Notes under the pieces: generated by a model
Seen by the model: the letters and a program-made list of their open reading frames with translations, nothing else
Told to the model about the DNA's origin: nothing
Databases searched by the model: none
Assembly: GCA_028280945.1 (NCBI GenBank)
Contig: JANQKV010000047.1
Location: 62,001-126,000 of the forward strand
Reading direction: 5' to 3'
Length of the DNA stretch: 64,000 nt
Source of the DNA: Opitutaceae bacterium
GTDB taxonomy: Bacteria > Verrucomicrobiota > Verrucomicrobiia > Opitutales > Opitutaceae
In this document: piece after piece, positions 50,981-58,741 of the stretch
Layout: each line of letters opens with the position of its first letter
How positions within the stretch are numbered: the stretch's first letter is position 1
Program-made: the position numbers and the translations under genes

Positions 50981-52828
50981 CTAGGAATCGACGGATGCGG
51001 CAGCCGAATCCCGCTCCAGCTCACGGAGCATATGTCTGGCAATTCGATACTCAATGAAGTCAGTCCGGCCGGTCGCAATTACCGCTTTGAGGTCATCAAG
51101 GCGGGAGACCGGCGTCGCATCGGGCGCAAACGCCAAAACGAAACGCGCCTCACATTCGCGGCCTACAGTTTCGAAGTCGGTGACTCCTTTGGTTTTGGCT
51201 AAGATGTCCTCGCGGGACAGTTTTCCAGATAATGCTGCCGCAAGCTGACGTGGCCATGGTAGTGTTAGATTTTCAGCCACTTGGGATGACTCTCGAAAAG
51301 GCGAAACTTCGCCCGCGAACGCCGCAACACAGTATGCGTGGATCGACTCAAACGCTGCGAAGTGCCAATCAGAGTTCTCCAACCGTATCCGAATGAGATC
51401 CGCTAATTTTTGTGCCGCCAAATCCCAGTCACCTCTCCCCATATAGGCAAACGCATGCAGAGATTTTGAACTCGTCGAGTTGGCTTTCGGCTCGGCGGCG
51501 AAGAGCGACTCCTGCGCTCGCGAAATCCCTCTTGGGTTACCGTCGACCAGGGCAGCCTCCAGAGCCCAGTATGCAATATAAGTCTCCGCGTCGAATTCTC
51601 GCTCCATCTGCCGCACTAAGTCCGATAGTCCGTCATGATCCTGCAAGATTCGAAGGCTGTCGCAGATCTGACTGTGTATTCGCCCAGATCGCAAACGCCA
51701 GCTTCTCCACTCGGGCTCAATGAAACGGAGCCTCCGCAAAAGCTGCATCTTCTCCCAAGCAAGTCGTGGGTGCACTCCACCAGGCCACAACGCGTCAGAA
51801 TTCCAATCCGTTACAAAGAGCGATTCGTTTTTAATCGTCGATGAAGAGATCGTTCCCTCGGCCAAAACTGCACTCAAGCCTGTCGCCTTTTCGAGCAAGG
51901 GGTTGTAGTCAAACTTGAAACTACGCATCGACTGTTCGGCCGCATTCAATACGCAGACCATCGCTTCAGCCGGCATCCCAACTTCCGCCAACCAACCGGC
52001 ACAAGCGATCAGCTCGATCCGCTCCAAGGTAGGCGAAAATGGCCAGATTCCTCCCAACTGCCAAACCACGAAACGCCGCTGATCCGACTCTGGTGCGGAC
52101 TTCAAATACTGTCCGACTTTCTCCCACAGCCTCGGTTGCACCTCGCCTCGCCGTGGAATGAAAGGCATGCCTGAGGCCAGGCCATCCGCCGATCCACTTA
52201 GCAGCGACAACGGCACCCGATCGGTGGTCGAAGAAGTAAAAACCAAATCGTCACCGGCCGCACGTTGCCCCACGTAGTAGTGCCCTACGCGAGATTCTTT
52301 CAAAAGATCTCGTTCCCAAGCGAGCCACCGCTCATCAGCTAGTTCGGAGAGAAACACCCCCTGCCTTACGAGAACAGCCCAACCAAAAGCTTCGCCAAAT
52401 AACCCCTGTCGTTCGAGGAGGAGAGCATGAAGCCATAGCAAAAGCACCCTGTCGCTCTTCAGTTCAAAGACCGCACGCCAGTAATTGGGATTTCGAATCG
52501 TTATCTGCTCCACTTCAGCCTGCTTCTTGGTAAAATTGCGACGCTTCGGCCTCGGAGCGCGACCGAGGTACACATTCAATTCGGTAAGAAAGACGCTCAA
52601 GTAGGAGTCTCTGCCGTCGGTCCGCTGTTTGGCTTGTTCAAGCACCCACAAAAGGTCGCTGGACACGCCCTTGGTATCACGAAAGAGCAGTTCTTGGTCA
52701 CCGGAAGAGTGTGACGTCCCGGCCAATGCGACATCCGTCGAGAGCAGGATCACAGCATACGCCAAAAAATGACGCCACCCGAAATTGGCACTCAGGGCCC
52801 GATTAACTGATCTTCCCTCTGATTTCAT
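50981..52828 (-). CDS. secreted helical-repeat protein of unknown function
   Basis: 615 residues from ATG 52828. A hydrophobic segment FLAYAVILLSTDVALAG near residue 20 is a signal peptide. The rest is mostly helical with TPR-like pairs (YWRAVFELKSDRVLLLWLHA, AYMGRGDWDLAAQKLADLIR). I recognise no family. Its wording is visibly more AT-rich than flanking genes, with many rare-looking codons, and it ends 4 bases from the decayed cytochrome tail. These suggest horizontal acquisition that replaced or disrupted an older gene. It is divergent from the SnoaL-like gene at 52922. Confidence 0.75.
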   Translation of the reverse strand: MKSEGRSVNRALSANFGWRHFLAYAVILLSTDVALAGTSHSSGDQELLFRDTKGVSSDLLWVLEQAKQRTDGRDSYLSVFLTELNVYLGRAPRPKRRNFTKKQAEVEQITIRNPNYWRAVFELKSDRVLLLWLHALLLERQGLFGEAFGWAVLVRQGVFLSELADERWLAWERDLLKESRVGHYYVGQRAAGDDLVFTSSTTDRVPLSLLSGSADGLASGMPFIPRRGEVQPRLWEKVGQYLKSAPESDQRRFVVWQLGGIWPFSPTLERIELIACAGWLAEVGMPAEAMVCVLNAAEQSMRSFKFDYNPLLEKATGLSAVLAEGTISSSTIKNESLFVTDWNSDALWPGGVHPRLAWEKMQLLRRLRFIEPEWRSWRLRSGRIHSQICDSLRILQDHDGLSDLVRQMEREFDAETYIAYWALEAALVDGNPRGISRAQESLFAAEPKANSTSSKSLHAFAYMGRGDWDLAAQKLADLIRIRLENSDWHFAAFESIHAYCVAAFAGEVSPFRESSQVAENLTLPWPRQLAAALSGKLSREDILAKTKGVTDFETVGRECEARFVLAFAPDATPVSRLDDLKAVIATGRTDFIEYRIARHMLRELERDSAAASVDS

Positions 52829-52921
52829 TCCCGATACAGAGCTGATCTTCAGATTTTCAGGAAAACGACACAAAAGATGAATTCTCGCGCTGCATTCCGC
52901 CTTCTGCCGGAATAGCTCGGT

Positions 52922-53281
52922 ATGGAAGACGTAACCAACCCCGTCACAGAGATCGTCTCGCGTCAGCTTGATGCCTACAATCGCCAGGACGTCGACACGT
53001 TTGTGGCGTGTTTTTCCGAAGACGTCGAAATCGTGCGCGATGGTTCATCCGATGTGTCGCACGGTCGGGAAACCATGCGGACCAACTACGCCGCCATGTT
53101 TGCCAAGTTTCCGAACAACCGTGCCACCGTCACGCAACGGATGGTGGTCGGCCAACACGCCGTGGATGAGGAACTCGTCGAAGGCCGCGACGGTCCCCCT
53201 TTTCGTACCATTGCGGTCTACACCATCACCAACGGACTGATCTCCCACGTGCGGTTTTTGAGCACAGAGCCGGTGTCCTAA
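52922..53281 (+). CDS. SnoaL-like / NTF2-fold protein
   Basis: 119 residues. EIVSRQLDAYNRQDVDTFVACFSEDVEIV is the classic SnoaL-like N-terminus, followed by GRETMRTNYAAMFAKFPN and RTIAVYTITNGLISHVRFL. The fold is a cone-shaped alpha+beta barrel used by small isomerases and by steroid or polyketide enzymes; function here unknown. Cytoplasmic, single-gene unit. Confidence 0.85.
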   Translation: MEDVTNPVTEIVSRQLDAYNRQDVDTFVACFSEDVEIVRDGSSDVSHGRETMRTNYAAMFAKFPNNRATVTQRMVVGQHAVDEELVEGRDGPPFRTIAVYTITNGLISHVRFLSTEPVS

Positions 53282-53618
53282 AGCAACTCGCCGTTGATAA
53301 CGGAGACCTGGGCCTCGGGAAGGCGTTGCCTTGATCCGAGCGGAACTTCGACCCGCCGGGGCCAAGCCATCAACTGAACGGACAAATCAACCTGGCCGAC
53401 CCGGCAAGGCCATCCGATTGAGTGAATCCAAGCAGATCGTCCATTAAGAGTTGAGACGATCGAACTTGGTTCGCGGGACGAAGCAAAGCGCGGGTTCGGA
53501 TCATGAAAAAATCTTGGGCGACGGCATCGAAGCTCGCGGCGACCTTTGTGGAAGTCTAGCTCACCTGCAGTTCCAGGGGCCTCGCCTTCCGCTTGTCCAT
53601 CCCGATACCTGTCCACCC
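53282..53618. other. 337-base intergenic region before the permease
   Basis: No complete gene is visible. A minus-strand frame from about 53460 to 53278 is open and ends with a plausible protein tail (PRRVEVPLGSRQRLPEAQVS), but the same frame upstream is not protein-like. It may be another gene remnant. The permease promoter should be in the right half. No terminator was found. Confidence 0.3.
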
Positions 53619-55106
53619 ATGCCTGACTCCGCACCGCCTCCCCGCTCCTCCGTGCAGTATCAACAAGAGGATGCCTCCTACTTTGAGAAACGCAGCCTAC
53701 GACGTTACGCGCGCGCTTGGTCACTTTGGGCCCTGGGCGTGGGCGCGGTCATCTCCGGAGACTTCTTTGGTTGGAACTTCGGCCTTTCGGCCGGTGGTTT
53801 CGGGGGACTGGCACTGGCCACCATTGTTATCGCGGTGATGTATGTTGGCCTGTGCTACAGCCTCGCCGAGATGTCGCCGGCCCTGCCCCACACGGGTGGG
53901 GCTTATTCTTTCGGCCGCACCGCCTTTGGCCCATGGGGCGGTTTCATCACCGGTTTGGCGGAAAACATGGAATATGTGCTCACTCCGGCCGTGATCGTCG
54001 TGGGTATAGGCGGCTACCTGGGTGCTATCTGCAACAACCTCTTTGGACTCGATCTGCCTGCTCCGGTTTGGTGGGCCGTGGCCTACGCTTTGTTTGTCGG
54101 CCTCAACATCATTGGCGTGGAAACCACCTTCAAATTCACCGTGTTCATCACCTTCCTCGCGCTGGGTATTTTGGTCGTGTTCTGGATTGGCGCGATTCCT
54201 CATTTCAGTTGGGCGCATGCCCTCAACATTGAGCCCGCGGCGGGCAACTCGCGATGGCTGCCTTTTGGCTGGAGTGGCATCGCCCACGCCCTGCCCTTCG
54301 CCATCTGGTTCTACCTGGCAATTGAACAGCTTCCTCTCGCTGCCGAAGAGTCGCACGACCCGGAGCGAGACATGCCTCGGGGACTGTTGTGGGGCATCCT
54401 GACCCTCATCGTGGCCTCGGTGCTCACCCTGATCCTCAACGCCGGGATTGCTCCCGGCGCGGCGGTTGTCGGTACCTCGGACGAACCTCTGTTCCTGGCC
54501 TTCCAAACCATCTTTGGCGACGGCGTCGGCGCCTCGCTTCTCGCCCTCATCGCCGTGGCCGGTCTCATCGCGAGTTTTCACACGATCATTTACGCCTATG
54601 GCCGAAACATCTATTCGCTCTCGCGCGCCGGCTACTTCCCCCAGTGGCTCTCCGTCACCCACCGCACCCGCCAAACCCCCCACCTCGCTCTCATTACCGG
54701 CGCCTTGCTGGGCTATCTCGTTGCCCTGGTGATCGAATACGGCGAGGCTTGGTTCGGAAACCTGCCCGTTGGAGCGGTATTGCTCAACATGGCAGTCTTT
54801 GGCGCGGTGATTGCCTACATCATGCAGATGGCTGCCTTTGTGCAGCTCCGGAAGAAGTTTCCCCACATAAACCGTCCTTACCGGAGCCCCCTGGGCAACA
54901 GCGGCGCAGTCATCGCGGGGCTTATCTCGGTGCTGACATTGGTCTCTCTTTTTCTCAATCCAGACTACCGAGTGGGAGTGATCGGGTGCGCCGTTTGGTT
55001 TGGGGCGGGGCTGCTGTATTTCGCCCTCAAAGGACGCCACCACTTGGTCTATTCCCCGGAGGAGGCATTCGCCGAGAAACACCGGACACCGGCCGGGAAC
55101 GACTGA
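53619..55106 (+). CDS. APC family amino acid/ethanolamine permease
   Basis: 495 residues with about twelve hydrophobic helices. The N-terminus YFEKRSLRRYARAWSLWALGVGAVISGDFFGWNFG, and the segments SLAEMSPALPHTGGAYSFGRTAFGPWGG and GLAENMEYVLTPAVIVVG, match ethanolamine permease-type APC transporters (EAT/EutP group). It likely imports ethanolamine or a related amine across the inner membrane. No eut catabolic gene is present. ATG 53619 is chosen because the upstream open frame (to 53451) is not membrane-like. Confidence 0.88.
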   Translation: MPDSAPPPRSSVQYQQEDASYFEKRSLRRYARAWSLWALGVGAVISGDFFGWNFGLSAGGFGGLALATIVIAVMYVGLCYSLAEMSPALPHTGGAYSFGRTAFGPWGGFITGLAENMEYVLTPAVIVVGIGGYLGAICNNLFGLDLPAPVWWAVAYALFVGLNIIGVETTFKFTVFITFLALGILVVFWIGAIPHFSWAHALNIEPAAGNSRWLPFGWSGIAHALPFAIWFYLAIEQLPLAAEESHDPERDMPRGLLWGILTLIVASVLTLILNAGIAPGAAVVGTSDEPLFLAFQTIFGDGVGASLLALIAVAGLIASFHTIIYAYGRNIYSLSRAGYFPQWLSVTHRTRQTPHLALITGALLGYLVALVIEYGEAWFGNLPVGAVLLNMAVFGAVIAYIMQMAAFVQLRKKFPHINRPYRSPLGNSGAVIAGLISVLTLVSLFLNPDYRVGVIGCAVWFGAGLLYFALKGRHHLVYSPEEAFAEKHRTPAGND

Positions 55107-55287
55107 GTCCTCTGCTCGCACCGAGCACCTCAAAAACTCACGACGAAGGGTGGAAAAATATCCGTCCGCTCTTCGGTTTGGCGCCTTTGCCGTAGGGCTG
55201 GATTGGGTGGTAGGTGATGAAAACCACTCCTAATTTTCATTCCTAAGCGCCTTTCCATTCCCGGACGGCGCACCCATCGTTGTGTCC

Positions 55288-56922
55288 ATGAAACGGCGTG
55301 CTCTTACCCCTCGCAAAGTGCAACTGGTCGCCAACGGCGATCTCCGGCTTGCGGCCAACCAAGCGACGTGGCCGGCCCAGGCTGCCATGGAAGCCAAACT
55401 CACGGCCGTCTTCGCCGAATTCGGCTGCGAACTGGTCCGCGCCCACGCCTACGACCCGGTCGCCCAGCACGGTTTTATCGCTTCGCAAAAACAGGGCATG
55501 GAGGTCTTTGCCCGCGTCGATCCGGAAGTGCCGATTGTGGTCGCCGAGAGCGTGTGGCAATACTCCCATCACGTGCTGCACGGGCTCGTTTCCCACCAAG
55601 CTCCCATCCTCACGGTCGCCAATTGGTCGGGCACCTTTCCCGGACTCGTGGGCATGCTCAACCTCAACGGCTCGCTTAAAAAAGCCGGGGTAAAATTCTC
55701 CAGCCTTTGGTCCGAGGACTTTACCGACGATTTCTTCCGTCGCGGCCTGCAGCAGTGGTTGCAAAAGGGCACCATCCGCCATCGGCGAAATCACGTGCGT
55801 CCCCTGGCCAAAACCAACGTGCCGGCTAAGGCAGCCGCGACCGCCCGTGATCTCGCCGGCGAGTTTAAACGAAGCAAGGCCATCCTGGGCGTGTTCGACG
55901 AAGGATGCATGGGTATGTTCAACGCCATCATTCCGGACCACCTGCTGTTCAGCACCGGCGTCTACAAAGAGCGCCTCTCGCAATCGGCTCTCTACTACGG
56001 CGCAACCCAGGTAAAAGCCGCGGAAGCAAAGGAGGTTTTTGACTGGCTTATCGCCAAGGGCATGACCTTCCACTTCGGCAAAAATGAAAAGACCGAGCTG
56101 ACCAGGGAGCAGGTGCTTTGGCAGTGCCGCATGTATATCGCCGCCGCCCGCATCGCGGAAGAGTTCGGCTGCGATGCCATCGGCATCCAATACCAGCAGG
56201 GGCTCAAGGATCTCCTGCCGGCCTCCGACCTCGCCGAAGGGCTGCTCAACAACTCGCTGCGTCCGCCCGTCAAAAATGCTGCCGGCAAGGTGATCCGCCG
56301 CGGACAGCCCATCCCCCACTTCAATGAAGTCGACGAATGCGCCGGGCTCGATTGCCTGCTGACCTATCGGGTGCATCGCGCGCTTGGGCAGCCGGTGGAA
56401 AACACCCTGCACGACCTGCGCTGGGGCGACATCGATCGCAGCGGTACCGTCGACGACTACGTGTGGGTGTTTTTGATCTCCGGAGCGGCGCCGCCCGCCC
56501 ATCACATCGGAGGTTACAAAGGCAGTGATTCACACCGTCAGATCCCGATGTATTTCCGGCTGGGTGGAGGCACGCTGCGCGGCATCGCCAAACCCGGCGA
56601 GATCGTGTGGAGCCGGATCTTTGTCGAAGCAGGCAAACTGCAAATTGACCTCGGTCGCGCGAAGGTCGTCAAACTTCCTCACGCCGAAACCGAACGGCGC
56701 TGGCAGGAGACCTCCCCGGAATGGCCGATCATGCATGCCGTTACCTATGGTGTTTCCCGCGACCAGATGATGGCCCGTCACGCGGCCAATCACATCCAGG
56801 TGGCCTATGCCAAATCCTCCGGGGAAGCCGATCAGGCCATGTATACGAAGGCCGCCCTCGCCCGTGAACTTGGCCTTACCGTGCACCTCTGCGGCACGAA
56901 GGCCGACGGCTCGGCATTTTAG
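55288..56922 (+). CDS. L-fucose/L-arabinose isomerase-like family protein
   Basis: 544 residues. It starts [83 protein letters not shown] and [24 protein letters not shown] are conserved in a family distantly related to fucose isomerase. Glu/Asp and His residues in these loops could bind Mn. Substrate is not established; a ketose-aldose isomerisation is inferred. The GTG at 55282 is an alternative start. Followed by a cupin gene on the same strand. Confidence 0.75.
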   Translation: MKRRALTPRKVQLVANGDLRLAANQATWPAQAAMEAKLTAVFAEFGCELVRAHAYDPVAQHGFIASQKQGMEVFARVDPEVPIVVAESVWQYSHHVLHGLVSHQAPILTVANWSGTFPGLVGMLNLNGSLKKAGVKFSSLWSEDFTDDFFRRGLQQWLQKGTIRHRRNHVRPLAKTNVPAKAAATARDLAGEFKRSKAILGVFDEGCMGMFNAIIPDHLLFSTGVYKERLSQSALYYGATQVKAAEAKEVFDWLIAKGMTFHFGKNEKTELTREQVLWQCRMYIAAARIAEEFGCDAIGIQYQQGLKDLLPASDLAEGLLNNSLRPPVKNAAGKVIRRGQPIPHFNEVDECAGLDCLLTYRVHRALGQPVENTLHDLRWGDIDRSGTVDDYVWVFLISGAAPPAHHIGGYKGSDSHRQIPMYFRLGGGTLRGIAKPGEIVWSRIFVEAGKLQIDLGRAKVVKLPHAETERRWQETSPEWPIMHAVTYGVSRDQMMARHAANHIQVAYAKSSGEADQAMYTKAALARELGLTVHLCGTKADGSAF

Positions 56923-57026
56923 CCTCCCGGCTCGCAGGATCTTCCCTCCCGCCAGAACACACGAATCCGCCTTGGTGACATTTTCCCGTCGCAAGAATTG
57001 GGGTGGCGAGGCAAGGTCGGGACTGC

Positions 57027-57506
57027 ATGAAAATCGTTAACCTCCGCGACATCCCCGCTCAGGAATGGACTTCCCCCAAGGGCAACTACAGCGGTTCCTT
57101 CCAAGGCCTGTCCATCGCCCTCGGACGCGAGCCTGATTCCACCGATTTGCGTAAACGCCATCCGTTCGACGTCGAACTCACCCGTATCCCCGCCGGTAAA
57201 AAGCTCTGCCCCTTCCATTCCCACAGCGCACAGTGGGAGTTCTATCACGTCACCGGCGGAAGCGGCTACGTGCGATCCGACGAAGGGGAAAATGCCATCA
57301 GCACCGGCGATACCTTTGTCTTCGAACCCGGCCAACCTCACCAAATCCGGGCGGCGGATGACGAGGACTTGGTTTTTATGGTCATCGCCGACAACCCCAT
57401 CGGCGAATCCTGCCATTATCCCGACAGCGGCAAGTGGCTGGTCCGCTCTCCGGAACGCGCCATCATCCGCAGTGAATCCCTCGACTACTTCGATGGCGAG
57501 GAGTGA
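57027..57506 (+). CDS. cupin domain protein
   Basis: 159 residues with a single cupin barrel: LCPFHSHSAQWEFYHVTGGSGYV is motif 1 (metal His/His/Glu) and FVFEPGQPHQIRAADDEDLVFMVI is motif 2. It probably binds a metal and acts on a small molecule or sugar. ATG 57027 is preferred over an upstream start that would add non-conserved residues. It follows the fucose isomerase-like gene by 104 bases. Confidence 0.85.
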   Translation: MKIVNLRDIPAQEWTSPKGNYSGSFQGLSIALGREPDSTDLRKRHPFDVELTRIPAGKKLCPFHSHSAQWEFYHVTGGSGYVRSDEGENAISTGDTFVFEPGQPHQIRAADDEDLVFMVIADNPIGESCHYPDSGKWLVRSPERAIIRSESLDYFDGEE

Positions 57507-57517
57507 GCCCTCCCATT

Positions 57518-57534
57518 CTTGACAACTTGTCAAG
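57518..57534. promoter_or_regulatory. perfect palindromic operator of the toxin-antitoxin genes
   Basis: CTTGACAACTTGTCAAG has 8-bp perfect arms around a central C, 18 bases before the antitoxin ATG. Phd/YefM-type antitoxins autorepress through such palindromes. The TTGACA inside the left arm could double as a -35 element. Confidence 0.7.
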
Positions 57535-57552
57535 TTTATCGAGAGTGGTGCC

Positions 57553-57789
57553 ATGAAATCCTACACCATTGGTGAGTTTAAACGGAAGCTCCCAGACATC
57601 CTTGCCGAAGTCGCTCAAGGAGACACTGTTGTAGTTGAGAAAGGACGGAAGCGGGAAAAAGTCGCCCTGCTTTCCCCCTTTCGGGATGAAAAAGCACCCA
57701 AGCGTAAGCTCGGTCCCTTGGCGTCTCGCGGTCGCCTCAAGATCAAGAACTGGGAAATGGACGAAGCATCCCTGTTGGGAGAAGACTGA
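57553..57789 (+). CDS. Phd/YefM family antitoxin
   Basis: 78 residues. MKSYTIGEFKRKLPDILAEVAQGDTVVVEKGRKREKVALL is the Phd/YefM DNA-binding fold; the C-terminal ~30 residues (LKIKNWEMDEASLLGED) form the acidic toxin-neutralising tail. It is followed after 5 bases by a PIN toxin gene, and a perfect palindrome precedes it. It should bind and inactivate the toxin and repress the operon. Confidence 0.93.
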   Translation: MKSYTIGEFKRKLPDILAEVAQGDTVVVEKGRKREKVALLSPFRDEKAPKRKLGPLASRGRLKIKNWEMDEASLLGED

Positions 57790-57794
57790 GCCGG

Positions 57795-58196
57795 ATGGGT
57801 TATCTGCTGGATACGCATGGTCTCTTGTGGGTTCTGTTCTCTCCTAAGAAACTGAGTGTAAAAGCCCGCAAGACCATCGAGGATTCCCAGCAGTCCGTCG
57901 GCGTCAGTTCGGTAAGTTTCTGGGAGATCAGTATCAAATCTGCACTTGAACGGCTTACCCTCCCCAAAACGTTACCTGAGGAGCTCCCCGCGGCCACTCG
58001 TGACCTTGGACTGCAGATCATCGATCCATCTGCCGATTTGTTCGCGAGTTTCCATCGACTGCCGCTGGCAGAGGGTCATCGCGACCCTTTTGATCGATTG
58101 CTGATTTGGACCGCTCTACAGCGAAATCTAACTCTCATTAGCAAGGATCGGCGCATGTCGGAGTATTCGAATCAAGGCCTTCAGCTATTATGGTGA
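57795..58196 (+). CDS. PIN domain toxin (VapC-like RNase)
   Basis: 133 residues. Acidic active-site residues are Asp6 (YLLDTHGLLW), a Glu in SFWEISIKSALERL, and the Asp pair in GHRDPFDRLLIWTAL; LTLISKDRRM is the last conserved strand. PIN toxins cleave tRNA or rRNA and arrest growth. It pairs with the Phd/YefM antitoxin. Its stop overlaps the start of the next gene by one base (TGATG). Confidence 0.94.
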   Translation: MGYLLDTHGLLWVLFSPKKLSVKARKTIEDSQQSVGVSSVSFWEISIKSALERLTLPKTLPEELPAATRDLGLQIIDPSADLFASFHRLPLAEGHRDPFDRLLIWTALQRNLTLISKDRRMSEYSNQGLQLLW

Positions 58197-58741
58197 TGCG
58201 GCCGAAATTTACCACCCTCGAGGGCGCGCTGGAATTCGTGCAGCGGGTAAGGACGTGCACGCTGTTCAGCAACAAAGTTGAAGGGCTTCCCGCGTTGTGG
58301 GACTACGTCGACCTGCCCGCCGATCACGGTGGACGCACCAAGTGGGGCGCTCGCATGGAAGCAATCTGGGAGTGGAAGAACGAGCTGCCGGCCACCTATC
58401 CGGATGAAGTCTTCTACGGTAAAATTCCGGGAGGTCTGGCCGTGCTCATGTCGATGAAACACCTGCGGGAAAAGCACTATCCCGAACATCACCAGCCGGT
58501 GAACACGTGCTCCGAACTCGCCCGGCAGGTGTATGAAATCATCCGGCTCGATCCGGGAGAAACCGCCGAGATTCGCACCATCGCCATCGAACGCACCCAC
58601 TGCTCAAAAAGCAGATTCGACACGGCAATGAAACAACTGCAGGTCACGCTCAACATCGCCCGCGACCCCGCCGCCGGCACCGAACGCGACCGCTGGCTCC
58701 CTTTCCGAGAGGCCTATCCGGACTTTTTCACCGGCAGTTGA
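58196..58741 (+). CDS. AlkZ-related protein
   Basis: 181 residues beginning MRPKFTTLEGALEFVQRVRTC. WGARMEAIWEWKNELPATYPDE and YGKIPGGLAVLMSMKHLREKHYP, with a winged-helix-like C-terminus (CSKSRFDTAMKQLQVTLNIAR), resemble a small family of AlkZ/YcaQ-related proteins. True AlkZ is a DNA glycosylase for interstrand crosslinks; this short version lacks most of that fold, so its activity is unknown. ATG 58190 is an alternative. It is coupled to the toxin gene (TGATG) and its 3' end overlaps the convergent GH78 gene by 28 bases. Confidence 0.72.
   Translation: MRPKFTTLEGALEFVQRVRTCTLFSNKVEGLPALWDYVDLPADHGGRTKWGARMEAIWEWKNELPATYPDEVFYGKIPGGLAVLMSMKHLREKHYPEHHQPVNTCSELARQVYEIIRLDPGETAEIRTIAIERTHCSKSRFDTAMKQLQVTLNIARDPAAGTERDRWLPFREAYPDFFTGS

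Noticed and set aside
50834..51202. A 122-codon plus-strand frame
   Set aside because: Its first third is a decayed cytochrome-protein tail and the rest is antisense to the 50981 gene, so it is not an intact gene.
53721..56505. Minus-strand frames of 470 and 420 codons antisense to the permease and the fucose isomerase-like gene
   Set aside because: Both are shadows: highly polar, without domains, and opposite clear membrane or enzyme genes.
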